Shown: one piece after another, positions 9,137 to 20,602 of the stretch
Position numbering within the stretch: the stretch's first letter is position 1
Layout: the number at the start of each line of letters is the position of its first letter
Assembly (NCBI GenBank): GCA_940671915.1
Contig: CALNVZ010003430.1
Coordinates: forward strand, 19,816,072 to 19,880,071
Source: Paracentrotus lividus
Taxonomy: Eukaryota; Echinodermata; Echinoidea; Camarodonta; Echinidae
Direction of reading: 5' to 3'
Length of the DNA stretch: 64,000 bases
Notes under the pieces: model-generated
The model's database searches: none
Seen by the model: only the letters and a program-made list of their open reading frames with translations
What the model was told of the DNA's origin: nothing
Translations under genes and position numbers: made by a program

Positions 9137-11569
9137 CTGATTAAGGGGAAATTGTTATTTCGTAATCTTTGTAAGGTCAAGAAGTTAAAGAATTTTTAAT
9201 AATGAAAAACCAATTCATACCAATACTTCTGCCAAAATCTCTGCTCCTCCCTTTGAGAACATGACATCAAGTGATCTAATATTAACACTCCACTTAACAT
9301 TTCATTTATAAAGTATGTTTTAAAAATTGCTATTTACTTGAATCCCTCGACTGAGCGAAGTTATCTTACAACAAATGACAAATATTTTACCCTACAAAGT
9401 TTTATACATGTACCTCGATCTCAGATATTTTTTTAATTATTGACATTTGCATAATCGTACAAATAATTGCTTTTCTGTATCAAGATGCTACAGTCAATGG
9501 AAAAATTGTCATTTTACCCGATGGTCGAAATGGGGCACAAAAAATAAAATCCTTGAACGTAACAGGACATAATGTACAGGGGCAGATCAGCCCCCCTCCC
9601 CTTTATTTTAGGGTTAATACAAACAAAAATGAGGGACAAACCATTGATTCAACTTGTAACGGTGTGCATTAATATGTGTATGTATGATAAGAACATGCAT
9701 CACAGCACGATTCAGAATAGTGGCGGATCCAAGATTTCATGGGGGGAGGGGGTGTGTCACATTGCTGATTTTCAGATATTTAACGTCCAAATCCACAATT
9801 TAAGGGGCTGAGCCTGAGATAGACCAAGGCTGCTCTGTCTTCATCGTATCCCTCTGAAGACAGAGAGCTACCATTGCGCGAGCTGTTCAAACTGCAGTGA
9901 CGTGATGCTCTGTTAAATTTCCCAAATTTAATGGGAAAAACTTACAGAAACCCCCAAAACCCAAATTGAACAAAACAGTTGGGCATCAAGGACAAGAAAC
10001 AGATCTACCGAGTGAGTAAAAAAAAAATTTACACCTAGAAAAATGTTAATAAAAAGAAAACCAATTTATAAACCCTAAGTTATTTTACATATTCTGAAAG
10101 AGTAACTCCTCCCGCATCTTCTGGTACCATTTTTATGTGGTATGTCTTTAAGCTTGGATAAACACGACGCATTGTTTGCGAACATGCAAATTTCGAATTG
10201 TGCCAGGGTGGGGATGAAATTGAAACAACAGAAGCTGACAAAAAAGCAACTCCATCATGAATAAAATATCATAACTTTTTAAAGAAAATGTATTCCGCTT
10301 AATAACATGGCAGGGGTGTTGTTACACATATTGACTACATTTTGTATGAAAATTAGATCGACTCGCTAAGTAATGCATGAATGAGTACACATCAAAGAGT
10401 AAATTGCCACTGACAGACCTAAAAAGGCCTCCTAATACTTTTGAAAAGAGATTATTTTGTCTTTGACGTGTGCTCAGTCATGCCTGACTCAACAGATTTC
10501 TCTCATTTTCATACAAAATGTAGTCAATATGTGTAACAACACCCCTGCCAAGTTATTAGGCAGAATACATTTTCGTTAAAAAGTTATGCTATGTTATTCA
10601 TGATAGACTTGCTTTTTTGTTAGCTTTTGTTGTTTCAATTTCATCCCCACCCTGGCACAATTCAAAATTTGCATGGTCGCAAACAATGCGTTGTGTTCAT
10701 CCAAGTGTAAAGACATACCACACAAAAATAGTACCAGAAGATGCAGGAGGAGTTACTCTTTAAGAATATGTAAAATAACTTAGGGTTTATAAATTAGTTT
10801 TCTTTTTATTGGCATTTTTTCTAGGTGTAAAGTTTTTTTTTACTCACTCGGTAGAGAAAATCTACTTCCAGATGCGGTAAGTGGAATAACTTTCATGTTA
10901 TAGCAAATCTTATATCAATAAAATATGATCACCGAAAAACACACTCGGCTGTGTACACTGCAGTTTGAACAGCTCGCGCAATGGTAGCTCTCTGTCTTCA
11001 GATCAGAGGGGTAAGCCCTACGATGAAGACAGAGCAGCCTTGGTCTAGGCCTAAGACTGCTCTTACCTATTTTATTCAGTCCACATTATTGTTTTTTTGT
11101 TTTTCATTTTTCTTTTGGTTCGGGGATGGGGGGGAGGGGGGGGGTGTGAATGTGAACTTTTTCTCTCAAACTCTTCAAAGTCTCTCCTAATCTCAGTTAG
11201 AATCTGACTCTGACTCTCCCTTTATTAAAATCAAACGTGACCCACTCATGCACGACTTTATTTGGCCGACTAACCATCAAATATTTTGAAAGTCAAGATC
11301 ACAAAAATATGGTGCATGAAAGTGTGATAATTATTCCACTTAAAATTAACTGAATTGCAAAGTGATTTCGTCTGTAGACAACAGGGCATGTCGTGATGAC
11401 GTTTGTTGCAAGTTACAATGGGTGAATGTTGTGGAATCTATCTAACACAGTTAGCACTCTGATAATGTGAGATAAAACAACACAGAAAATAATGCGTGGG
11501 ACCAACTCGAACATTAACCGTTACCATTCCGGTAATAAATAGTGAAATTAAAGAATATGAAATAGCTAC
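9137..11569 (-). other. MMD intron 1 (if the proposed exon 1 is right)
   Basis: The stretch holds a fragment of the GGCGGATCC-plus-G-run type at about 9719-9752 and a 1.2 kb foldback element at 9821-11046. The remainder (9137-9700, 11050-11560) is AT-rich with no feature I can name. Confidence 0.55.
9821..11046. mobile_element. Foldback (long inverted repeat) element
   Basis: The two halves are inverted copies around a loop near 10410-10460. The outer module starts AGACCAAGGCTGCTCTGTC and runs to CACTGCAG-type sequence (9821-9895 pairs with 10960-11046). A ~120 bp module (9896-10004 versus 10856-10959) does not pair. The inner arms (10005-10400 and 10470-10855) pair over about 390 bp with occasional mismatches. 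There is no open frame. Sea urchins are known to carry foldback transposons of the TU type with modular arms; this copy fits that description but I cannot assign it to that family. Confidence 0.8.
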
Positions 11570-11589
11570 CGTATTCCTCCACCACACAT
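11570..11589 (-). CDS. MMD: MMD/PAQR10-11-like protein, proposed first coding exon
   Basis: Exon 2 needs an upstream exon that supplies an ATG and ends with two bases of a codon completed by G. Here the minus strand reads ATG, five further codons (MCGGGI) and CG, followed by GTAGCT; CG plus the G of exon 2 gives Arg, matching the Arg at this position in vertebrate MMD. The ATG context is cagccATG. The donor is weaker than the others in this gene, and the N-terminus is not conserved enough to confirm it. A different, more distant exon remains possible; a clean donor at about 13106 (GTAAGC) was considered but has no ATG in frame. Confidence 0.4.
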
Positions 11590-11850
11590 GGCTGATAGAT
11601 TAGATGACCAGTGTATATACGAAGACAATAATCCCTCAAATCACGCTTAATTTCTGATTTTTACCAGCAGTCCATTCGATTCATTTTCTGTTTCTTTGAC
11701 CCGAGTGTATTATCGATATCCTTGACACAGGATCGATATCTCGACAAAAACAAAACCGAAATGGGCGTGGCACTGGTGAGAAAGTTGAGGACAATCTAGC
11801 TCATACATTAGGGAATATTGCGAGCTCGAACAAAATATCTCCTTGGTTTA
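11590..11850 (-). promoter_or_regulatory. Possible MMD promoter region
   Basis: Just upstream of the proposed MMD start the sequence becomes less repetitive and contains a KLF/Sp1-type box, GCCACGCCC on the minus strand (11763-11771), and two direct copies of ATCGATATC (about 11714-11740), the first overlapping TATCGATA. No TATA box is evident. This is inferred from position and motifs only. Confidence 0.3.
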
Positions 11851-12831
11851 TATAATTATTAATAATAATCATATATCGAAGTATATTTGGTCCGTTGTCT
11901 ACTATCTTATATATTATGATGGGTTCTTTTTACACATAAAATATTGTTTATGTCTGTTTTAAATTGAATATTACTATTAGGCCATCATTTCTAGTCTTAA
12001 CCTAGGCCCTATTACTATTTCTTCAGTTTTTAATCATCAGAGGCCTAAGGACTATGAGTCTCAGATGTTTCCCAATCACTCATGGTTTTTCTGTATTTGT
12101 TTGTTTGTTGTGTCAGGAGCCTTGCTTTTTATGTTTAATATCAGACATGCAACTTCCAATGAAACCAAGACCATTCCCTGTTATTTAGAACAAAATAATC
12201 GATTTGAGAGTTGCACTTCATCGATCACACAAAAATGAAAATCAGTGCCCATTTTGTCCCGCTATTTATTTCAAACAAAGTTTTGACGAGAAAAGTCACT
12301 GGTTTTCACACTTTGTTTGACCCTCAATAACGCGGTTGAATAAGGCGGAAGTTCCTCCATCACTGCGGTCTGGGCTATCAAGTTTGTGGTTTGAATATTA
12401 TCAAACTGTATGGGATGACCTACTGAACGAACATTATAAATCAAAACAAAATGTGAAGGATGTCATGAGTAGACATTTTACAGTACGCCCAAGAAAAATT
12501 TACACTCAACATTAGTTTGTTCAAAACGTTCTGAAATAATAACCTTGATTTTATATCATGTTAAACAGTTACTCATATTCAGTAATACCAAATTAACAAT
12601 CGGTTCTGTAATGGATTACTAAATACAAATTTAGAAATAATTACAATTAAACATTATTTTTAACAAAGTAATTTTTAAAAGATATGCTACTTGCACATTA
12701 AGATAAGGTTAAAAGTTAAATTATTTTTTTCGAGTCAACAGTGGAACGAAGGAATAGATTACTACATCATAATAAAACAAATATGTCGAATTATACAATC
12801 GAATACAGTTCAACTTGATGTATGTCAAAAG

Positions 12832-12956
<125 letters not shown>

Positions 12957-13519
12957 TTCTTTATTGTCTAAATTGCAGTTTGTGTGAAATATGATGAATG
13001 TAATTTGCAAAATGACTGTATCTTGTTTTATGAGGGAGAGAAACAAAATTGTTATAAAAAATATATATAGGCATACATGTATATATAAATAAGCACTTGG
13101 GCTTACCTCGTTATACCGAAGTTGGGCAGAAGCGACTGATGGAATTCAATAGTCCAAAAATTGTTTGATTCTTATGGATAACTCGAGACGGCTCTTCTGA
13201 AGAAAAAGATAGCAGTAATTAAATAGAAAATGAATAAAAAAATTAATGTTGAGGAGGCCATATGTCAGCGCTATCCAAACGATGAATCATGTTTGAAATT
13301 TCCTGGTCCAAAATTGATACAAGGCAATTTTGACCCAAAAAAAAAGGATACAACTCAGTCATATTATTGAGTAGGATAGACAAAAATTTCCCCCAAGATT
13401 AGAATTAATCTTTAACATGGAATAAGAATTAAGGTCATACTAATGATACAAGGTATGATTATTAGTATGAAGCACTCAAAGTTGGCCTTTGGGCATACAA
13501 TATTATTTTCTGGGACGCA

Positions 13520-13527
13520 CGGTAATT

Positions 13528-13585
<58 letters not shown>

Positions 13586-13748
13586 AATCGATGGATCCAG
13601 GAACTCATGCTTGGTGACAAGATGCTACAATGAAACAACAACACATTCGAGGAGCACCCCAATCCGCTCACAACCCCTTTGTTTGATTTATTTTCATATT
13701 GCATTTTCATGTCGATAAAGTGAATGTACAATGTTGATTCGGTAATTT
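13520..13748 (-). mobile_element. Retroposed copy with poly(A) tail and 9 bp target duplication
   Basis: A 52 nt T run (13530-13581) is the poly(A) tail of a minus-strand insertion whose body is 13582-13739 (158 nt). The exact 9 bp direct repeat CGGTAATTT flanks it (13520-13528 and 13740-13748), directly bordering the tail on one side and the body on the other. This is the signature of LINE-type target-primed insertion. The body has no tRNA-type A/B boxes and I do not recognise it, so it may be a truncated processed transcript or a short SINE. Confidence 0.65.
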
Positions 13749-14604
13749 GCAGGAATATACGGTATATACATTTTAGATGTTCTTGTTGAGATGCCTTTTG
13801 AATTTCAAAATGTACTTATAAAAATTGTCTCCATCCGAATTGTAAATACTATAATCTAAAGTGTGAATTTTGAGACGCCTATGCATTTTTAAGTTCTTCC
13901 CTCGCAATTTTGCAAAATTATTAAAATCACATAATTATGTGCGTTACTCTGGTAATAAAACTTGTTGACTAATCACATTCTACATAACTCTTTCAAATTA
14001 TGTAAAAAAAAAAAAAAGAGGGTTCATTTTGTCAGTTTTGCCACATATTACTTCCAATTAACTGTCCAACTTTGGATTAAAAAATAGCGAAAGACGCTCG
14101 GTTCAGCGAAATAGAATATGAACTATATAAATTTTTACCATTGCATTCTTCTTCACGTTCGTGTTGTATTCACACCGATGGGAAATACAAAACTATTCGT
14201 AAAAGTTATGACATTTGGCAAAAGAAACTTAAGAATTTCACACAAAATTTGCGTTTCATTGCTCAGTACGAGACCGAAAAGAACCGTGAGTGTGATTTCA
14301 AAGAGCGCCCTCACAAAACTTTTTTTATAGCTTGGCACAATAATCCGATCCTACTTTTTTTGTTTTTGTTCAATCGTTCATTTGCTTAGTAATTCAGTTA
14401 ATTATTTTTATTACGAAGCTTTTAATGCCTTTTCTACTCCCTATGTATCCATTCATTCATCCGTTATTCTATTATTCTAATTCATTCAGAATTCTTTACG
14501 AATGGATTTATTAAATAATTCACCATTCGTGTAACCGCCGACATTTCTGTTCAAATTGAATCTGATTTGATTTCATTTATCATGTTTATAGATCAATTCT
14601 TTAG

Positions 14605-15095
14605 ATAATGTCTTTATTTCATTCCATCCATCCATCCATCCATCCATTCATTCAACTACCCATTCATCAATCCGTTCCTTCATCATTTCATTCATCCATC
14701 CATCCATCCATCCATTCATCCATTAATTCGTTCATTTTTCATTCACCCGTCCCTTCACCAATTATTTCATTCAGTATCCTTATTCATTCATTCATTCATC
14801 TAATCCTTCATTCATTCATTCGTTCCTTCCTTTCCCTTTCCAGTCATTCGTTCATCCATGTCCATCCATTCGCGGTGGCGGATCATGCAGGATTTAAAAA
14901 AAAGGGGCGCCGCCAAATTTTTTACGATTTTATATGTAGAGTCAATGCTAGGTGGTTTTCAAATTATAGGGGCGCATATACCCCCATGCGCCCCCGCATG
15001 AATCCGCCACATCTATCCATTCCTATATCCATCATTTTAGAGTCCTTTCTTCCAATAGTCATTCATTCATATCTTCTTCATCAATTCATTAAGTC
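14605..15095. repeat. (CATC/CATT)n microsatellite region
   Basis: Degenerate tetranucleotide repeats on both sides of a MITE (14875-15010). The 174-codon open frame across it (His/Pro/Ser/Ile-rich) is a by-product of the repeat. Confidence 0.9.
14875..15010. mobile_element. 136 bp MITE with GTGGCGGAT ends
   Basis: Left end GTGGCGGATCATGCAGG; right end, reverse complemented, GTGGCGGATTCATGCGGG. The interior has gggcgc-type inverted blocks. The element sits inside the tetranucleotide repeat, which resumes on both sides. A similar GTGGCGGATCCA fragment with a G-run occurs near 9719, so this is a repeated family here. Confidence 0.65.
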
Positions 15096-15666
15096 GTGCA
15101 GCTTTTCATATCGGAAGATGAATTATAATTGACCTACAGAGCTGTGTTTTGGTGTTAATTGATGACATCAAAACATGCATCAGAAAAATATACATTTGAA
15201 TATAGACCAAAGGTGTCTCGTTTTGATTATATTAAGATTTTTGATTGTGTTGTTCCACTCCTACCTCTAGGTTGTTTCTCATCAAAGCATGTTCAGCAAC
15301 TGGATTTAGGGTCTGTTGTGTTTTGTTTCCGACAGTGGAGGCTTGATTTTTTATTCCTTTATTTTCTTGATTTAATTTTTTTAGTGTTTGTGATTGACTG
15401 ATAGAGGTTTTGGGGCTTTTCCAATATAAACAAAAACATCATCAACAACAACAACAAAATCAATCCTCCCTCCAAAAAAAAAAAAAGAAAATAAAAGAAA
15501 ATAATTTTTATGCAATGTAAAACAATGTAATTTTTATTTTGTGCTGGAAATTATTAAAGCATATTTATGGCGTTAATGTTTATTATGAATGCAGATTTAA
15601 GAACAATAACAACATACTTATGTACATTTGGTCTCGTGGACAAGAAACAGACTTTCGATCACGGGA

Positions 15667-15866
15667 CGATTATCGTCTGTTCCAGTTATCCTCTCGCTTT
15701 ATCTCTAATCCGTGAAGTTGAATATGATGACGATGGTCGTGATGATGATGACGGGGATGATGTTGATGATGATGATGGTGACGGGACCGGTGGTAGTGAG
15801 GAGGATGAGGATGAGGAGAAGGATTATCGTCTGATCCATAGTCATCCTTTCGCCTTATCTCCTCGT
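15667..15866. repeat. (GAT)n tract flanked by ~45 bp direct repeats
   Basis: A degenerate GAT/GAC triplet tract (15722-15822) is bracketed by two similar stretches, each beginning GATTATCGTCTG and ending TTATCTC (15667-15704 and 15823-15862). The Asp-rich 103-codon frame through it is a product of the repeat. Confidence 0.75.
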
Positions 15867-16589
15867 CGTGATTCATGATCAGCCCAGGGTCGAGAAAACA
15901 TCAAATTATGGCATTTAATTCCCAGCAACAATCCGAGTCACTTCATAGGCTTCAAAACATGTGACTGAGCCTCTGAACGATTAAACGAATTAAAATCCAT
16001 GTTCACGATCGATTTCATGCGACGCAACGGTGTCGATTTGTTTTGGCGATTGGGGGGGGGGGAGGGGGGGATGATCGTCGATATTTCCTCTCATATCAAT
16101 TCTACTCCACGTGAAATGTAAATCTAACGTATGACATTAAATCTTAAACATAAAGACGCGTCCATTATTTGAGGAGGGAAACGCAACATTACATTCATGA
16201 GAATACAGCTGAGCGGCGCAGAAAATTATACGGCTCTACATTAATGTCAACAAAACCCGCGCTAACGGCGGGAAGCGACCGATTGAGAACTGCATGCAAT
16301 TATTAGTTAGCGTACAAAAACTCGCCTAGAAAACTTCCCTGTGGTAAAATGGTATTGTCAGTCGCTCTGTTCGACAAATTAGTCATGGACCATGAAATAA
16401 ATAATTGAACTTTTATCATAGTTTTCGTAGGTAGATGCTTCAGACCAGATTGGGGAAAAAGACATTTTGGCAAGCCTATAACACCATTGTGCTAAAGTTG
16501 TAATCAGAATCTTTATTTCACATAGATTGATGTTCCTAACGATTTTGATATAAATAGTGATCTTGTCACATCTTGCGAAGAACAATGCG

Positions 16590-17100
16590 ATATGCATGTG
16601 ATATGCGGAAATACTGACCCATCAGTAAAGATTCGTTTGTGATAATGTTCAAAGTGACAGGACTTTTTTTTAACCAATCGGAATGAATGTACCATAATTT
16701 GGAAAGCTGAAGAATGCAAGCTTTTAAAAACTGCTTGATCATTAAGGTGTAATATATTATGCGTAATCGAGGAAGGATGACTTGCGAGCGTATGAGCTAT
16801 TTTGAGAGCAAAATTGGCCATATTGTACATGAATTTGATCTGACTAGAATTTCGAATTGACACAGTGACAGGACTTTTTTTTTCCCTTTGCAATAAGTTA
16901 TTCCTATTTTTGAAAAATTCAAACTCTTAGGTACTTTTCAAGTTGATCATTTCTTTGAAAAGGTAGTTGCTCGCCATAATCAAGAAAACAAAGTGAAAAA
17001 ACTGCAAAATACAAAATGTCTATGGCCGCGTTCGCTTTGCGTAGAGTGAGAGCGCCCTCTTCCCCTTAAGTTTACAACTAGAATTGATATGTTTCCTCAA
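16590..17100. other. Intergenic, no gene seen
   Basis: The only structure seen is a ~20 bp direct repeat, agtgacaggacttttttt, at about 16653 and 16864. Minus-strand open frames here have no recognisable product. Confidence 0.6.
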
Positions 17101-18060
17101 TGTGACTCATACGATGGTATATGATCGCAATGTCCATTGTTGGGGGGTGGGGTAATGCTTGTATACACGCATGCATATAAATATGAAAAAATGTATTGTA
17201 TAATGCGAGCGCGAAGCGCGAGCTGAAAATTTTCTCATTATATAGTGACATAAAATGGGGCAGTGTAGCATACTTTGCAATGAGCGCGAATCGAGGAAGG
17301 GGCTTTAACTGGTTTGTTAAAGGGGGACCGTGATGATGCAATGGCTATAGATAATACACACATGCATGCATGTGAGTATCTACTACTAATGCATAATTTC
17401 AAATTCATTATGCGAGCGCGAAGCGCGAGCTGAAAATTTTCTCAATATTAGTGACATGAAATGGGACATATATTGTAGAATAATGCGAACGCGAAACGAG
17501 TAAGGAGCTTTATTTGGTTTATTAAAGGGGGCCATCATGATGTAATGTCTATATTAGACTATACACACATGCACATTATTATGCATATGAGTATAGTATA
17601 TCGTTGAATAATAGGGCTGTAATGCGAGCGCAAAGCGCGAGATTAAAATTTTCGCAATAATATTGTACTGAAACATGATATTTGTAGCGTTACATGACTA
17701 TTAAAACGCGAAATTGATGGAGGGCTAGATGGCTTTAACTTGTGATTAGAAGCGGAACATAATGACGTAATGCTAACAAACGCAAATCTATACATATATG
17801 GAAGAATTCCAGTTAGGGCAATATTTTGCGAGCGCGAAGCGCGAGCTGAAAATTTTTTCAATAATAATGACCTGATGAAACAAGATATTTGCAGCTTCAT
17901 GGGAGCACGTAAAAGGGAGGGAGTTGTTGTTTTAAATGTACCATCGGGACGTTAATATATGCATAAAAGCTGAACAAATACAAGTGCAGTATGCACTATC
18001 TTATATTATGCGAGCGCGAAGCGCGAGCTGTAAAATTTTCAGGCAATTTATAACAGTTAA
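17100..18060. repeat. Five-copy ~205 bp tandem satellite with a GC palindrome
   Basis: Each unit contains GCGAGCGCGAAGCGCGAGC (starting at 17205, 17412, 17624, 17828 and 18010; the third copy has one change), followed by a TGAAAATTTTC-like block. Spacings are 207, 212, 204 and 182 bp. Between the cores the units share diverged text such as ggctttaactggtttgttaaaggggg and acacatgcatgc. The 19 bp core is a near-perfect inverted repeat with a short centre. Confidence 0.85.
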
Positions 18061-19340
18061 ATTGAGAGAAAAAGTAGCGACTAATTTGGAAAAAGAGGTT
18101 ATTTAGCCCCCGGAGAATAGTGGAAGTGTATTATATAATCAATGGTCCGAGTCCAAAAATGTTACCTTGTCGATGAAGAGCCGAGATAAGTGTTACAGAC
18201 TCTTCAATATTCATTAATTTTATCAAAACCATCGTGGATTTTTGAGGGGGAATACTAATTCCTTCAGTTTTACTTATCGAGGCACCTGTCCCCTATACAC
18301 CCTGGGATCGGTGCCCCTGATTGTCATGAATTAGATTTTTTTTATTTTTATTTTTTATTTTTTTTTATTTTTTAAATTGTGAATAGTGAAATATCTGCGC
18401 TTCCGTTATCCATGTTATCTACACGGTGTATTGTATATATCATGCACACACGAGGAAGATTAACGAAAGAGTGAGACAATTTTGGATTTTTGAATGTCAG
18501 AAATATGCATTTTAGACTGCAAAATATTATAATAATGTCATAAAAGTGTTTTATATGATAACGAATTTGTAATAGATAGATTTATATGCACATAATATGA
18601 TATATTTTTATTTTCTTGATATCAAAATATTGGGGGGGGGGGGATGATTGTACACACACATCCCCAACCGAAATTATTGGGGGGGGGATGCATCCCCATC
18701 TCCCCCCCCCACAATCTACACCCATGATGCGACGCCATTTTTTCTCATCATATCTAAATTTTTTGCGAGATCGGTCTATAACTATGTGGTTCAATTTCCA
18801 GATGATCGAAACTGTTTTTATTTCATGGTATTTTTTTTTCAAATTTTATTCGAGATGCACGCCACGAAGAGCACATTACCCCCCCCCAAAAAAAACCAAA
18901 CAAACAAACAAACAACAACAACAACAACAACAACAAAGTACAAAACAAAACAAAACCTTCAACCCTTAAATTGATCGGGATAAAAATCACCATGAGTTTG
19001 TCCTACATCGTTCGTGTGTGTGTGTTTGGGGGAGGGGGATTTGGGTCTGCTCCCAAGCCAAATTTCACGTCACAAAAAAAAAAAAAAAAAAAAAAGAAAG
19101 AAAAAAAAGAAGACATGTTCCCCAAATTATGACACAAGGGTACATCGGTTTTTAGTGGTTTCAAAATTTCTCAATAAGAGAAGGGTGGAGGAATTTTTAC
19201 TCCCTAAAAAGAAGAAATATGTGCTGCTTCTTCCGAATGAGAGCAGATTAAAAAAAAATTGACCTTTAATTTTTTTGGGGGGCGGACCATTAAAAGAAAA
19301 AATATTTCCCCAAAAGATATTTTGCTGATAATTATGCCCC
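18061..19340. other. Intergenic low-complexity stretch
   Basis: The stretch holds T-rich (18330-18375), G-run/C-run (18630-18710), CAA repeat (18895-18945) and A-run (19073-19110) tracts. The overlapping frames in 18582-18974 and 19014-19407 follow these tracts and are not credible genes. Confidence 0.7.
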
Positions 19341-19499
19341 TGCATCCTTCTTGAGAAGGATCCGGGCGAAACTGGAGCTTAGTGTTCGGATTGCAATCAA
19401 TAATCACCTCAAATTTGTAACGCAGAGATTAATAACATTTCGTGACCAATGTTTCATAATTTTTACCAGAAATTTTGACAGTCCAAAATTGCATTCCCC

Positions 19500-20028
19500 A
19501 CTGATTCTATGTGATGTACGTACGCACGCGTGCACGCTTTACATTTAGGAATCGAACGTACGTAGGCGCCCGTAAAAGTCATACTATAGTAATTCGTGAA
19601 TGGCTTCCAATTCGTACTGGCTTGAATTCCAAGACCAGCCCGAATCTACTCACGATATACGATCGAAATCATGATGAAACTCGTAGAAAGGAGCAATGTT
19701 GTGGATTAACTTTACATGGATATTTGCTCGGAACATACTTCTATTCGTGGACGGAACATGATCAGTTTTTCCAACCTGTGGATTTGTTTAAACACGGAGA
19801 TAATGTGGACCTCAGCTGTTGCTTCTTCGCGTTGATCATCCAATAATCTTCCACACACTGTGCTACCAGACCCGTGGTAGTCCACTTCACACGTTATACT
19901 GGTGCACCCTACCGGGGCGGCGGCCGTTTGAACTTCAGGTGTGTACGCCTAGCCTAGACGGATCGGACAAAACAGCCACCCTGGCGGTACAGGCATTGCC
20001 TACCAGACGATCCACCCAGATTGTCACC
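19500..20028 (+). promoter_or_regulatory. Presumed 5' leader / promoter of the MPRIP-like gene
   Basis: The sequence upstream of the MPRIP-like start is more GC-rich than its surroundings (for example accggggcggcggccg at about 19912-19926). There is no ATG between about 19803 and the chosen start at 20029, as expected for a leader read by scanning ribosomes. The transcription start cannot be placed. Confidence 0.35.
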
Positions 20029-20178
20029 ATGGGTTTTCCAGACAGAGGCGAAGAAAACCTAATGCGGCAAACGTCGCGATGTAAAAACTTTCAACCCAAC
20101 ATGTTCAACAAGACCAAATGCCAGAACTGTTTCCGAACAAGGGAGGCACACGATCTTGGTGATGATGATGGCAACAAT
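20029..20178 (+). CDS. MPRIP: MPRIP / outspread-like protein, first coding exon
   Basis: First coding exon (50 codons, phase 0) of a protein like myosin phosphatase Rho-interacting protein, an actin-binding PH-domain and coiled-coil scaffold that links RhoA signalling to myosin phosphatase on stress fibres; the insect counterpart is outspread. The start ATG at 20029 has a strong context (gtcaccATGg) and is the first ATG for over 200 bases. Residues 18-41 read CKNFQPNMFNKTK followed by CQNCFRTREAH, matching the vertebrate N-terminal segment with identical spacing C-x12-C-x2-C-x6-H. The exon then turns acidic (GDDDGNN) and meets a consensus GTAAGT donor at 20179. In vertebrates the next exon begins the first PH domain; I could not find it downstream in this window. 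Confidence 0.85.
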
Positions 20179-20570
20179 GTAAGTTTGACAGTCAATGAAA
20201 AATGGCTCATCATCAGACATCACGCTCACACAAATTGTCAAATTTGAGATTCCATATTTACAAGCTGGTTTTCAATTTCATGTTTTATTTCACAACAGGA
20301 CAAAATATTTTGTTTCATTACCTTTCCAAAGCTAGAGTCTACATTGTTTAGTTTATTTCAAAAGGTTTTCAATATTCGTTTCTAACGTTAGATTTCCTTT
20401 GCATGCCACTATCTACCTTTTTTTTTTTTTTTTTTTTTTTTTTTTGGGGGGGGGGTAAGAGGTTTAGAGAAATGTAAGGAAAATGCGAACCTAAAAGTGA
20501 TAATATCTGACACTGTTTCTGTATAATTTAAATGCAAACCCAAAGGTGATAAAAATATAGATTGAATAAA

Positions 20571-20602
20571 ATCTAGATCTAGATCTAGATCTAGATCTAG
20601 AT
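20571..20602. repeat. (CTAGAT)n microsatellite
   Basis: Five to six perfect AGATCT/CTAGAT hexamers, self-complementary throughout. Confidence 0.95.

Noticed and set aside
9137..9180. MMD start codon just upstream of exon 2 by reading through the acceptor
   Set aside because: The in-frame extension begins at TTG, not ATG, and reaches an upstream stop without an ATG; the CCCTTAATCAG acceptor is convincing.
13105..13165. Alternative MMD first exon ending at the GTAAGC donor near 13106
   Set aside because: The phase fits, but there is no ATG before an upstream in-frame stop; it could only be a non-coding exon and would not supply the start.
14608..15132. 174-codon His/Pro/Ser/Ile-rich frame
   Set aside because: It follows the CATC/CATT microsatellite and the inserted MITE; no splice context and no conserved composition.
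15567..15878. Asp-rich 103-codon frame
   Set aside because: The acidic half is the GAT tract; the rest has no recognisable similarity.
17100..18060. CRISPR-like array (regular repeats with spacers)
   Set aside because: The repeats are a eukaryotic tandem satellite; the spacers are diverged copies of one another and no cas genes are present.
18582..19407. Several overlapping frames of 60-117 codons
   Set aside because: Composition follows G-, C-, A- and CAA-run tracts; mutually overlapping on both strands.
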